Below are positions 26,720 through 35,112 of a DNA stretch of 64,000 bases, in pieces (the first letter of the stretch is position 1; each line of letters opens with the position of its first letter). The DNA comes from Streptomyces caeruleatus. Its GTDB lineage: Bacteria; Actinomycetota; Actinomycetes; Streptomycetales; Streptomycetaceae. A model generated the notes under the pieces. That model worked only from the letters and a program-made list of their open reading frames with translations. It had not been told where the DNA came from and made no database searches. Where the stretch lies: NCBI RefSeq assembly GCF_001514235.1, contig NZ_KQ948927.1:381813-445812 (forward strand). Direction: 5' to 3'. The position numbers and the translations under genes are program-made.

Positions 26720-28369
26720 ATGGACGGCGCACGATCGGGGAACGACGGGACGACGGGTGCGCGGCGGTCCGGCCCGCCCGGCCGGGGCGAGAAGATCGCC
26801 GACTGGGCCGACGGACGGCTCGGGCTGTACGCGCTGGCCAAGGCCAACATGCGCAAGGTCTTCCCGGACCACTGGTCCTTCATGCTGGGCGAGGTCTGCC
26901 TCTACAGCTTCCTCGTCCTGATCCTCACCGGCGTCTACCTCACCCTCTTCTTCGACCCCAGCACCAACGAGGTCGTCTACAACGGCACCTACGAGCCCCT
27001 CAACGGCGTCCTGATGACCAGGGCCTACGAGTCCACCCTCGACATCAGCTTCGACGTGCGCGGCGGGCTGCTCATCCGGCAGATCCACCACTGGGCGGCG
27101 CTGGTCTTCGTCACCGGCATGCTCGTGCACATGATGCGGGTGTTCTTCACCGGCGCCTTCCGCAAGCCCCGCGAGATCAACTGGGTGTTCGGCTGGACCC
27201 TGCTGATGCTCGGCATCATCACCGGCCTGACCGGCTACTCCCTCCCCGACGACCTGCTGTCCGGCACCGGCCTGCGGTTCGCGCACGGCGCGATCCTGTC
27301 CATCCCGATCGTGGGCACGTACGTGGCGTTCTTCCTCTTCGGCGGGGAGTTCCCCGGCGAGGACTTCATCGCCCGGCTCTACCCGATCCACATCCTGCTG
27401 CTGCCCGGGATCATGCTCGGTCTGGTCGTCGCCCATCTGATCCTGGTCTTCTACCACAAGCACACCCAGTACCCGGGTCCCGGCCGCGACCAGAAGACGG
27501 TCGTCGGCATGCCCTTCCTGCCGGTGTACATGGCCAAGGCGGGCGGCTTCTTCTTCCTCGTCTTCGGCGTCCTGGCACTCATGGGAGGCATCGCCAGCAT
27601 CAACCCGGTCTGGGCCTTCGGGCCCTACCGCCCCGACCTGGTGACCACGGGTGCCCAACCCGACTGGTACCTCGGCTTCTCCGAGGGACTGATCCGGGTG
27701 ATGCCGGGATGGGAGATCAACTTCTGGGGCCACACCCTGGAACCCGGCGTCTTCATCCCCTTCTCCCTCTTCCCGCTGATCCTGCTCGCGCTCGGGGTCT
27801 ACCCCTTCGTCGAGGCATGGATCACCGGTGACAAACGTGAACACCACATCCTCGACCGGCCGCGCAACGTGCCCGTGCGCACCGGCCTCGGCGCGGCCTG
27901 GCTGAGCCTGTACACGGTGCTGCTGATCGGCGGCGGCAACGACATCGTGGCCACGCATCTGCATCTGTCCATCAATGTGATCACCTGGTTCGTCCGGATC
28001 TCGGTCTTCGTCGTGCCGGTCCTCACCTACTACGTGACCAAGCGGATCTGTCTGGGCCTGCAGCGCCGGGACCGGGACAAGGTGCTGCACGGCAGGGAGA
28101 CGGGCACCATCAAACGGCTCCCGCACGGTGCGTACGTCGAGGTCCACGAGCCCCTCTCGCAGGCGCAGCTGTTCACCCTCACCCAGCACGAGCAGCCGCC
28201 GCCCTACGAGATCGGTCCGCTCGTCGACGCGAACGGCGTCCGGCGCCGGGTGGGCCCGACGCAGCGGGTGCGGGCCCGGCTGGCGCGGGCGATGTTCGGG
28301 CCGCAGACGCGGATCACCAAGCCGACGGTCGAGGAGTACCGCGAACTCACCAGCGGCGATCACCACTGA
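26720..28369 (+). CDS. QcrB-like cytochrome b subunit, stand-alone paralogue
   Basis: A 549-residue cytochrome b of the bc1/b6f type with the long actinobacterial QcrB architecture: eight or nine membrane helices, heme-ligand histidines in HHWAALVFVTGMLVHMMR and in HGAILSIPIV and HLILVFYHKH, the quinone-site-type motif PDWY (Pro-Asp-Trp-Tyr) and a polar C-terminal extension. No qcrA (Rieske) or qcrC (cytochrome c) gene is beside it, so it is a second copy outside the usual qcrCAB operon. The ATG at 26720 has GGGGAGG 9 nt upstream. Its 3' end overlaps the convergent ipdE2 by 23 bp. Confidence 0.88.
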   Translation: MDGARSGNDGTTGARRSGPPGRGEKIADWADGRLGLYALAKANMRKVFPDHWSFMLGEVCLYSFLVLILTGVYLTLFFDPSTNEVVYNGTYEPLNGVLMTRAYESTLDISFDVRGGLLIRQIHHWAALVFVTGMLVHMMRVFFTGAFRKPREINWVFGWTLLMLGIITGLTGYSLPDDLLSGTGLRFAHGAILSIPIVGTYVAFFLFGGEFPGEDFIARLYPIHILLLPGIMLGLVVAHLILVFYHKHTQYPGPGRDQKTVVGMPFLPVYMAKAGGFFFLVFGVLALMGGIASINPVWAFGPYRPDLVTTGAQPDWYLGFSEGLIRVMPGWEINFWGHTLEPGVFIPFSLFPLILLALGVYPFVEAWITGDKREHHILDRPRNVPVRTGLGAAWLSLYTVLLIGGGNDIVATHLHLSINVITWFVRISVFVVPVLTYYVTKRICLGLQRRDRDKVLHGRETGTIKRLPHGAYVEVHEPLSQAQLFTLTQHEQPPPYEIGPLVDANGVRRRVGPTQRVRARLARAMFGPQTRITKPTVEEYRELTSGDHH

Positions 28370-29321
28370 GCGTGGGGGCACCCAGCACGTCGGCTCGGCA
28401 CGCGTCCGGGTCGCCCCAGGCCGTGCGCAGCGCGCGGGCCTTGGTCAGCCAGAGCGAGAGGTCGTACTCCGCCGTATAGCCGATCGCGCCGTGCAGCTGG
28501 AGCGCGGTACGGGCGGCGGCGTACGCGGCCTCGCAGGCGGTGACCTTGGCGGCGGCGACATCGGCGGGCGCCATGGTGAGCGCGGCACCGAAGAGGAGCG
28601 GCCGGGCGAACTCCAGGCCGATCCGCACGTCGGCCAGACGGTGCTTGACGGCCTGGAACGAGCCTATGGAGACACCGAACTGGGTGCGCCGCAGGACGTG
28701 GGCGACCGTCTTGTCGAGCAGGGCCTGACCGACGCCGAGGGCCTGGGCGGCGGTGGTGAGGCGGGCGTAGGCGAGGGCCCTGGCCGGGGCGGGGCCGAGC
28801 AGTTCGCCGCCCGGTTCGAGGGGCGTGAGGCGGCGGGCCGCGTCCAGAGAGGGGCGTACGGGGCCGTGGCCGGGGGAGAGGTGAAGGCCTTGGGAGGTGA
28901 CGGCCAGACGGGTGCCGGCCACGTCACCGTCCAGGGCGTACGGTGCCTTCCACGCCAGCGTCGCCATGGCCTCGCCCGTCGCCAGTGCCGGCAGGAGCCG
29001 CTTGGCCGGGCCGGGGTCAGGCAGATCGGCGAGCAGGACCGCCGCCGCGACCGTCTCCACCAACGGCCCCGGCACCGCGTGACGCCCCAGCTCGATGAAG
29101 GCGACGGCGAGTTCGACGGGCCGTGGGCCCATCCCCTCGTACGCCTCCGGAACCGCCAGCGCGAACACCCCCGCCTCGGCGACACGGGACCACAGCGCGC
29201 GGCCCCGCGCATGCTCGCCCCGGCTCCAGTCCCGTATGACCGAGGGTGTGTCGGCGACCGCCAGCATGGCGTTCAGCGAGTCGCCGAAGGCACGCTGCTC
29301 GGGGTCGAGGAGGAAGCGCAT
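28347..29321 (-). CDS. ipdE2: Acyl-CoA dehydrogenase IpdE2 (FadE33-like)
   Basis: A short acyl-CoA dehydrogenase of 324 residues, the length of FadE33/IpdE2, which pairs with FadE30/IpdE1 to form the alpha2-beta2 dehydrogenase acting on the CoA thioester of the steroid C/D-ring remnant. The protein has LDPEQRAFGDSL at the N-terminus, RRTQFGVSIGSFQAVKHRLAD in the C-terminal helical domain and LQLHGAIGYTAEYDLSLWL. Like other partner subunits it lacks an obvious complete FAD-binding set. It is downstream of ipdE1 with 37 bp between. The specific name rests on neighbours plus length, not on a search. Confidence 0.78.
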   Translation of the reverse strand: MRFLLDPEQRAFGDSLNAMLAVADTPSVIRDWSRGEHARGRALWSRVAEAGVFALAVPEAYEGMGPRPVELAVAFIELGRHAVPGPLVETVAAAVLLADLPDPGPAKRLLPALATGEAMATLAWKAPYALDGDVAGTRLAVTSQGLHLSPGHGPVRPSLDAARRLTPLEPGGELLGPAPARALAYARLTTAAQALGVGQALLDKTVAHVLRRTQFGVSIGSFQAVKHRLADVRIGLEFARPLLFGAALTMAPADVAAAKVTACEAAYAAARTALQLHGAIGYTAEYDLSLWLTKARALRTAWGDPDACRADVLGAPTLSGDRRW

Positions 29322-29358
29322 CAGCGGGGGTCCTTTCGGTGGCGTCGACGCGGCTTGG

Positions 29359-30498
29359 TCACCGTCGCCCCTTCGGCAGGCCCAGCAGGCGCTCGGCGAT
29401 GATGTCGCGCTGGATCTCGTTCGTCCCGGCGTAGATCGGGCCGGCGAGGGAGAAGACGTACCGCTCCGCCCACTCCGTGTCGGCCAACTCGCCCTCGGCG
29501 CCCAGCAGATCGAGAGCCGTCTCGTGCAGCGCGATGTCGTACTCCGACCAGAAGACCTTGTTCAGACTGGACTCCGGGCCGATCGACTCGCCGTCGAGGA
29601 AGCGGGAGGCCGCGGCGAAGGTGAAGAGCTGGTAGGCGCGGGCGCCGATCAGGGCGTCGGCCACGCTGTTCCGCGCGCTCTCCGGGCTGCCCCGGTCCTG
29701 CCAGAGCCGGTGGAGCCGGTCGGCGCTCGCCAGGAACCGGCCCGGGGAGCGCAGCATCAGACCGCGTTCGTTGCCCGCCGTCGACATCGCGATCCGCCAG
29801 CCCTGGCCCGGCTCGCCGATCACGTCCTCGTCAGGCACGAACACCTCGTCCAGGAACAGCTCGGCGATGGCGGGCCTGCCGTCGAGGCGGGCGATGGGGC
29901 GGACCGTGACACCGGAGGCGCGCAGGTCGAACATCAGGTAGGTCAGGCCCTGGTGGGGCTTCGGGGCGCCCGGGTCGGAGCGGAACAGGCCGAACGCGCG
30001 ATCGGCGAAGGCGGCCCGGGACGACCAGGTCTTCTGGCCGGACAGCAGCCAACCGCCCGCCACGCGCGTGGCCCTCGACCTCAGCGAGGCCAGGTCGGAA
30101 CCGGCCTCGGGCTCCGACCACGCCTGCGCCCAAACCACCTCGCCGGTGGCCATGGGCGGCAGCACGCGTGCGCGCTGCTCCTCTGTGCCGTGGTCGAAGA
30201 GGGTCGGGGCGAGGAGACTGACGCCGTTCTGATTGACGCGGCCCGGTGCGCCCGCCGCGTAGTACTCCTCCTCGAACAGCAGCCACCGCACCAGCGTGGC
30301 GTCCCGGCCGCCGTACGCCGCCGGCCAGTTCACCACCGACCAGCGGTCGACGGCGAGTTCGGCCTCCCACGCGCGGTGCGCCGCGAAGCCCTCCTCGGTC
30401 TCCAGTGAGGGGAGCGGATCGACCGGCACATGCGCGCGCAGCCAGGCGCGGGCCTCGGCGCGGAACGCCTCGTCGGCGGCGGAGTGAGCGAGATCCAC
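29359..30498 (-). CDS. ipdE1: Acyl-CoA dehydrogenase IpdE1 (FadE30-like)
   Basis: A 379-residue acyl-CoA dehydrogenase with the FAD/substrate loop WAQAWSEPEAGSDLASL, VSGQKTWSS-type loop (LLSGQKTW), and the C-terminal AGTNEIQRDIIAERLLGLPKG signature. Length, pairing with the smaller subunit and position divergent from an IpdF-like gene match FadE30 (IpdE1) of the mycobacterial KstR2 regulon, which dehydrogenates the hydroxylated hexahydroindanone-carboxyl-CoA intermediate. The GTG at 30498 lies 36 bp from a KstR2-like operator. Confidence 0.82.
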   Translation of the reverse strand: MDLAHSAADEAFRAEARAWLRAHVPVDPLPSLETEEGFAAHRAWEAELAVDRWSVVNWPAAYGGRDATLVRWLLFEEEYYAAGAPGRVNQNGVSLLAPTLFDHGTEEQRARVLPPMATGEVVWAQAWSEPEAGSDLASLRSRATRVAGGWLLSGQKTWSSRAAFADRAFGLFRSDPGAPKPHQGLTYLMFDLRASGVTVRPIARLDGRPAIAELFLDEVFVPDEDVIGEPGQGWRIAMSTAGNERGLMLRSPGRFLASADRLHRLWQDRGSPESARNSVADALIGARAYQLFTFAAASRFLDGESIGPESSLNKVFWSEYDIALHETALDLLGAEGELADTEWAERYVFSLAGPIYAGTNEIQRDIIAERLLGLPKGRR

Positions 30499-30533
30499 GG
30501 TCGGCTTCCCTCCTGTCTCCCTGCGACTTCTTC

Positions 30534-30553
30534 CCTAACAAGTGTTTGGTAGG
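30534..30553. promoter_or_regulatory. KstR2-like operator 1 (ipdE1-ipdF divergent promoter)
   Basis: CCTAACAAGTGTTTGGTAGG. Its centre AACAAGTGTTTGGT fits the mycobacterial KstR2 motif AnCAAGnnCTTGnT at 9 of 10 fixed positions. The first 17 nt match operator 2 (reverse strand) at 15 positions. It sits between divergent catabolic genes and just upstream of a TAGCGT -10-like box. Confidence 0.78.
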
Positions 30554-30566
30554 TTAGCGTGCTGCT

Positions 30567-31352
30567 ATGACAAACGTCGAGGTGCCGACGTACGTTCCCG
30601 GGCACGGACTGCTCCGCGGGCGCACCGCCGTCATCACCGCGGCGGCCGGCGCCGGCATCGGCGGCGCGACCGCTCGCCGCTTCCTGGAGGAGGGCGCGCG
30701 CGTGCTGGTCAGCGACGCGCACGTGCGGCGGCTGAAGGAGTACGAGGCGGAGCTGGCCGGGGAGTTCGGCGCGGCGTCGGTGGCCGCGCTGCCCTGCGAC
30801 GTGACCGACGCGTCGCAGGTGGCGGCGCTGTTCGAGACGGCCGTGGCCGAGCACGGGCGGCTGGACGTCGTCGTCAACAACGCCGGTCTCGGCGGGACTT
30901 CACCCCTCGTCGACATGACCGACGAGCAGTGGTCGAAGGTCCTCGACGTGACCTTGAACGGCACCTTCCGGTGCACCCGCGCCGCCCTCCGCCGCATGCG
31001 GGACACCGGCGGCGTGATCGTCAACAACGCCTCCGTCGTCGGCTGGCGCGCCCAGGCCGGGCAGGCGCACTACGCGGCCGCGAAGGCGGGCGTGATGGCG
31101 CTGACCCGGTGCGCGGCGATCGAGGCGGCCGACCACGGGGTGCGGGTCAACGCCGTCTCCCCGAGCCTCGCCATGCATCCCCACCTCGCGAAGGTGACGA
31201 CCCCCGAACTGCTGGAGGAACTGACCGCGCGCGAGGCCTTCGGACGGTACGCCGAGCCCTGGGAGGTGGCCAACGTGATCGTCTTCCTGGCCTCGGACTA
31301 CTCGTCGTACATGACCGGAGAGATCGTCTCCGTCAGCAGCCAGCACGCCTAG
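30567..31352 (+). CDS. ipdF: Short-chain dehydrogenase IpdF-like
   Basis: A 261-residue SDR with the cofactor motif TAAAGAGIGGATAR, NNAG (VVNNAGLGG), a catalytic Ser in VNNASVVG and Tyr-x-x-x-Lys in HYAAAKAGV. In mycobacteria the equivalent gene (Rv3559c, ipdF) lies beside fadE30 and kstR2 and oxidises the 5-hydroxyl of the C/D-ring CoA intermediate. The ATG at 30567 lies 7 nt after the TAGCGT -10-like box (30555-30560), so the message may be leaderless. It is followed by kstR2 after 15 bp. Confidence 0.82.
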   Translation: MTNVEVPTYVPGHGLLRGRTAVITAAAGAGIGGATARRFLEEGARVLVSDAHVRRLKEYEAELAGEFGAASVAALPCDVTDASQVAALFETAVAEHGRLDVVVNNAGLGGTSPLVDMTDEQWSKVLDVTLNGTFRCTRAALRRMRDTGGVIVNNASVVGWRAQAGQAHYAAAKAGVMALTRCAAIEAADHGVRVNAVSPSLAMHPHLAKVTTPELLEELTAREAFGRYAEPWEVANVIVFLASDYSSYMTGEIVSVSSQHA

Positions 31353-31367
31353 GACGACAATGGACCC

Positions 31368-32009
31368 GTGCCGACCAAGAAGAAGCCCCAGGTGACCGCC
31401 ACCGGAAAGCCCGCGGCCGCTGCCGCCCAGGCGCGCCGCCGTGAACTCCTCGACACCGCCGCCGAGGTCTTCGCCGAGCAGGGCTACAACGCCACCACCG
31501 TACGCAAGATCGCCGACCAGGCGGGCATGCTCGCGGGCAGCCTCTACTACCACTTCGACTCCAAGGAATCGATGCTGGAAGAGATCCTGCGCTCCTTCCT
31601 CGACGAGCTGTGGGGCGGCTACGACACCGTCCTGGGCGCCGAGCTCGGCCCGCGCGAGACCCTGGAGGCGCTGGTCACCGAGTCGTTCCGGGAGATCGAC
31701 CGGCACCGCGCCGCCGTCGCGATCTACCAGAAGGAGAACCGCCAGCTGGTGGCGCAGGAGCGGTTCGCGTTCCTCGCCGAGTCGCAGCGCAGGTTCGAGA
31801 AGGCGTGGCTGTCCACGCTGGAGCGCGGGGTGACGGCCGGGGTGTTCCGGTCCGACCTCGACGTCCGGCTCACCTACCGGTTCGTGCGGGACACGGTGTG
31901 GGTCGCGGCGTCCTGGTACCGGCCCGGCGGACAGCACAGCCCCGAGGAGATCGCCCGGCAGTACCTGTCGATGGTGCTGGACGGGATCGCCGTACGTGCA
32001 CAGCCGTAG
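31368..32009 (+). CDS. kstR2: TetR-family repressor KstR2-like
   Basis: A 213-residue TetR regulator. The helix-turn-helix spans about residues 25-70 (AEQGYNATTVRKIADQAGMLAGSLYYHF cut at the usual helices) and the C-terminal ligand domain carries the tract RFVRDTVWVAASWYRPGG, which closely resembles the mycobacterial KstR2 tract RFIRDTTWVSVRWYRPGG as I remember it. KstR2 represses HIP catabolism and is released by HIP-CoA. It is co-directional with ipdF and fadA6 behind operator 1, so it should repress itself. The N-terminal 20 residues (Lys/Ala-rich) are extra. Confidence 0.88.
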   Translation: MPTKKKPQVTATGKPAAAAAQARRRELLDTAAEVFAEQGYNATTVRKIADQAGMLAGSLYYHFDSKESMLEEILRSFLDELWGGYDTVLGAELGPRETLEALVTESFREIDRHRAAVAIYQKENRQLVAQERFAFLAESQRRFEKAWLSTLERGVTAGVFRSDLDVRLTYRFVRDTVWVAASWYRPGGQHSPEEIARQYLSMVLDGIAVRAQP

Positions 32010-32047
32010 AAAGCTGTCGAAGTGCCCTTAACAATGAGGGAGTTGTC

Positions 32048-33205
32048 ATGGCCGAGGCCTACATCGTCGAAGCGGTCCGTACGCCGGTGGGGCGGCGCGG
32101 GGGAGGACTGAGCGCGGTCCACCCGGCCGACCTGGGCGCGCATGTGCTGAAGGAGCTGGTCGGGCGGGCCGGGATGGATCCGGCCGCCGTCGAGGACGTC
32201 GTCTTCGGGTGCCTGGACGCCGTCGGGCCGCAGGCCGGGGACATCGCGCGGACCTGCTGGCTGGCCGCGGGGCTGCCCGAGGAGGTCCCGGGCGTGACCG
32301 TGGACCGGCAGTGCGGTTCCTCCCAGCAGGCCGTGCACTTCGCGGCGCAGGGCGTGCTGTCCGGCACACAGGACCTCGTGGTCGCCGGTGGCGTGCAGAA
32401 CATGTCGATGATCCCCATCGCCTTCGCCACCCGGCAGGCCGCCGAACCACTCGGCCTCACCGCGGGACCCTTCGCCGGCAGCGAGGGCTGGCGGGCGCGG
32501 TACGGGGAGAAGCCGGTCAACCAGTTCGTCGGCGCCGAGATGATCGCCGCGAAGTGGGGGATCAGCCGGCAGGACCAGGAGGAGTTCGCGCTGCGCTCGC
32601 ACCGGCGGGCCGTGCGGGCGATCGACGAGGGCCGCTTCGAGCGGGAGGTGGTGGCTTACGGGCAGGTCGCCGTGGACGAGGGGCCGCGCCGGGGCACCTC
32701 GCTGGAGAAGATGGCCGGGCTGAAGCCGGTCGTCGACGGCGGCACGATCACGGCCGCCTGTTCCTCGCAGGTCTCCGACGGCGCGGCGGCGATGCTGCTG
32801 GCCTCCGAACGGGCGGTGCGCGAACAAGGGCTCACGCCCCGGGCCCGGGTGCACCACCTCTCGGTGCGCGGCGAGGACCCCATCCGTATGCTCACCGCGC
32901 CCATACCCGCCACCGCCCACGCCCTGAAGAAGACCGGCCTGTCCATCGACGACATCGACCTCGTCGAGATCAACGAGGCCTTCGCGCCGGTCGTCCTGGC
33001 CTGGCTGAAGGAGACCGGGGCGGACCCGGACAAGGTCAATGTCAACGGCGGGGCGATTGCCCTGGGGCATCCGCTGGGGGCGACCGGGGTCAAGCTGATG
33101 ACGACCCTGCTGCATGAACTGGAGCGTACGGGCGGCCGGTTCGGGCTTCAGACGATGTGCGAGGGCGGGGGCCAGGCGAACGTGACGATCATTGAACGGT
33201 TGTGA
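32048..33205 (+). CDS. fadA6: Acetyl-CoA C-acyltransferase FadA6-like
   Basis: A 385-residue thiolase with catalytic Cys89 (DRQCGSSQQA), EINEAFAPV, the GGAIALGHPLGATG histidine loop and the second cysteine in MCEGGGQAN. In the KstR2 regulon FadA6 thiolytically removes acetyl-CoA from the linear product formed after both rings are opened. The ATG at 32048 has GAGGGAG upstream and follows kstR2 by 38 bp, so ipdF-kstR2-fadA6 probably form one operon. Confidence 0.87.
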   Translation: MAEAYIVEAVRTPVGRRGGGLSAVHPADLGAHVLKELVGRAGMDPAAVEDVVFGCLDAVGPQAGDIARTCWLAAGLPEEVPGVTVDRQCGSSQQAVHFAAQGVLSGTQDLVVAGGVQNMSMIPIAFATRQAAEPLGLTAGPFAGSEGWRARYGEKPVNQFVGAEMIAAKWGISRQDQEEFALRSHRRAVRAIDEGRFEREVVAYGQVAVDEGPRRGTSLEKMAGLKPVVDGGTITAACSSQVSDGAAAMLLASERAVREQGLTPRARVHHLSVRGEDPIRMLTAPIPATAHALKKTGLSIDDIDLVEINEAFAPVVLAWLKETGADPDKVNVNGGAIALGHPLGATGVKLMTTLLHELERTGGRFGLQTMCEGGGQANVTIIERL

Positions 33206-33345
33206 TGCCGGCTTCAATGAACCGGAGGCCGGCGCCTAGAACCCGCAGGCTGGCTCCTATGAACCCGGAGGTCGGCGCCTATGAACCCGGAGGCCGGCGC
33301 CTATGAACCCCGAGGTCGGCTCCTATGAACCTGTGAGTCCCTCCC
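33206..33345. repeat. 22-bp tandem repeats at the fadA6-ipdC convergent junction
   Basis: CTATGAACC recurs at 33257, 33279, 33301 and 33323 (exact 22-bp period), with diverged copies at about 33236 and 33214. The unit reads roughly GGCGCCTATGAACCCGGAGG. The last copy supplies the TAG stop of ipdC. Confidence 0.85.
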
Positions 33346-34369
33346 GCACCTCCGCCGCCTCCTTCATGATCCGCCCCACCAGGTCCGCGCACGACGGCAG
33401 GTCGTCGATCAGCCCGGCGACCTGCCCGGACGCCATCACCCCCAGATCCGTACGGCCGTCCACCATTGACGCCTTCAGCAGCATCGGCGTGTTCGCGGCG
33501 AGCAGGACCTGACTCCAGGTCAGGTCCCTGCCGTGTCTGAGCGCGCGACCGTCCTGGACCATGCGGAGCCAACTCGTGCCGGACAGCTTCCGGTAGCCCG
33601 CCGCCCTGCGGAGCGCCTGGAACAGAGCCCGTGCCCGGCCCGAGCGCTCCAGGGCCTCGACCAGCTCCGTGCGCAGCATGCGGTGGGGCAGGCCGTCGAC
33701 CGCCCGGGTCACCGTGACATCCCTGACCGTCGCCGCCAGGTACCGCGCCTTCACCGCGTCCGGCACCGTCGAGTCCGAGGTGAGCAGGAACCGCGTCCCC
33801 AGGGCGATGCCCGCCGCCCCGTAGGCCAGCGCCGCGACCAGACCCCGGCCGTCGAAGAAGCCGCCCGCCGCGACGACCGGTATGTCCACGGCGTCGACCA
33901 CCTGGGGCAGCAGCACCGTCGTCGCCACGTCCCCGGTGTGCCCGCCGCCCTCCCCGCCCTGCACGATCACCGCGTCCGCGCCCCAGGCCGCGACCTTCTC
34001 GGCATGCCGCCGGGCCCCGATCGAGGGGATGACGATCACACCCGCGTCCTTCAGCTCGGTGATCAGCTCGGGGGAGGGCGCGAGGGCGAAGGAGGCGACC
34101 CGCACCCCCTCGGCGATCATCACCCGGACCCGGTCGCCGGCGTCCGAGGCGTCCGCGCGCAGATTCACACCGAACGGCGCGTCCGTACGGGACTTGACCT
34201 CGCGTATCGCCTCGCGCAGCCGGTCCACGGTCATCGTCGCGGAGGCGAGGATCCCGAGAGCGCCCGCGTTCGCCGTCGCCGAGACCAGCCGGGGGCCCGC
34301 CACCCAGCCCATCCCCGTCTGCACGACCGGATGGCGCACTCCGACCAGCCGGGTCAGCGGTGTCTCCAT
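33323..34369 (-). CDS. ipdC: IpdC-like FMN-dependent oxidoreductase (nitronate monooxygenase family)
   Basis: A 348-residue TIM-barrel flavoprotein of the nitronate monooxygenase/2-nitropropane dioxygenase family: VQTGMGWVAGPRLVSATANAGALG, the FMN-phosphate motif VIVQGGEGGGHTG and VVAAGGFFDGRGLVAALAYGA. The steroid-pathway homologue IpdC (Rv3553) works on the C/D-ring CoA intermediate, and its position after ipdB is the same as in mycobacteria. The start overlaps the ipdB stop by 1 nt (TGATG). Its stop lies inside the 22-bp tandem repeats. Confidence 0.85.
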   Translation of the reverse strand: METPLTRLVGVRHPVVQTGMGWVAGPRLVSATANAGALGILASATMTVDRLREAIREVKSRTDAPFGVNLRADASDAGDRVRVMIAEGVRVASFALAPSPELITELKDAGVIVIPSIGARRHAEKVAAWGADAVIVQGGEGGGHTGDVATTVLLPQVVDAVDIPVVAAGGFFDGRGLVAALAYGAAGIALGTRFLLTSDSTVPDAVKARYLAATVRDVTVTRAVDGLPHRMLRTELVEALERSGRARALFQALRRAAGYRKLSGTSWLRMVQDGRALRHGRDLTWSQVLLAANTPMLLKASMVDGRTDLGVMASGQVAGLIDDLPSCADLVGRIMKEAAEVREGLTGS

Positions 34370-35112
34370 CAGGCACCGACCTCCCGGGCGCGGGTGTTCG
34401 CCGGGTCGATGACCTCGCGGATGAGGCGCAGTTCGGCGGCGGTGGGCTCGCGGGTCGGCGGCACGTCGTCCGGGACGGCCAGGTCGAACGCGGTCGCCTC
34501 CCTGACCTGGTCCAACGTGACTCCCGGATGGAGCGAGGCCAGCCGCATCGTGCGGTCGGGCGTGGCGAAGTCGAAGACGCCGAGGTCGGACACGACACGC
34601 GGGACGCGGTGGAAACGCGCGCCCGCCGCGTGGTCGTATCCCACCCCGCACACCATGTCGACCTTCTCGACGAACACCCGCCGTGAGTGCCGTGGGACCC
34701 AGTAACTGGTCGGGTTGTTGAGGGTGTTGACCGGCGCGCCGCGCACCCCGAGCAGCTGCCGCCTCGGCTTCGCCCAGTCGCCGACGCACGAGATGTTCTG
34801 GTTGCCGTACCGGTCGATCTGGCTCGCGCCCATCATCACGTGCCGTCGCCCGCCGGTGACCAGGGCCAGATGCTGTCGGTACGGCAGCCAGCCCTCGGTC
34901 GTGCCGTCCGGGCGGACGACCATCGCCTCGCCGTCGGTCAGCAGCAGGTCCGGCGCGAAGGTGAGCCGCGCCAGCCGGGCACCCACGGACGGGATCAGGC
35001 CCATGGGGCTCGCCAGGATCTCACCGGCGCCGCGCCAGGCCTCGGCACAGGCGATCACGCAGTACTCGGCGCGGGTCGGCGGGAGAGCGGGCGTGCGGTC
35101 TGCCTCCGTCAT
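34369..35112 (-). CDS. ipdB: IpdB, beta subunit of COCHEA-CoA ring hydrolase
   Basis: A 247-residue member of the class I CoA-transferase beta-subunit fold: RAEYCVIACAEAWRG, LLLTDGEAMVV, VMMGASQIDRYGNQNIS. Together with the ipdA product it matches IpdAB, a CoA-transferase relative that works as a hydrolase opening the last steroid ring of COCHEA-CoA. It overlaps ipdA by 4 bp (ATGA) and ipdC by 1 bp. A degradative short-chain CoA-transferase is the alternative, but the gene neighbourhood argues for IpdAB. Confidence 0.87.
   Translation of the reverse strand: MTEADRTPALPPTRAEYCVIACAEAWRGAGEILASPMGLIPSVGARLARLTFAPDLLLTDGEAMVVRPDGTTEGWLPYRQHLALVTGGRRHVMMGASQIDRYGNQNISCVGDWAKPRRQLLGVRGAPVNTLNNPTSYWVPRHSRRVFVEKVDMVCGVGYDHAAGARFHRVPRVVSDLGVFDFATPDRTMRLASLHPGVTLDQVREATAFDLAVPDDVPPTREPTAAELRLIREVIDPANTRAREVGA

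Noticed and set aside
33206..33345. CRISPR array
   Set aside because: Units are directly abutting 22-bp tandem copies without unique spacers, and no cas genes are near.
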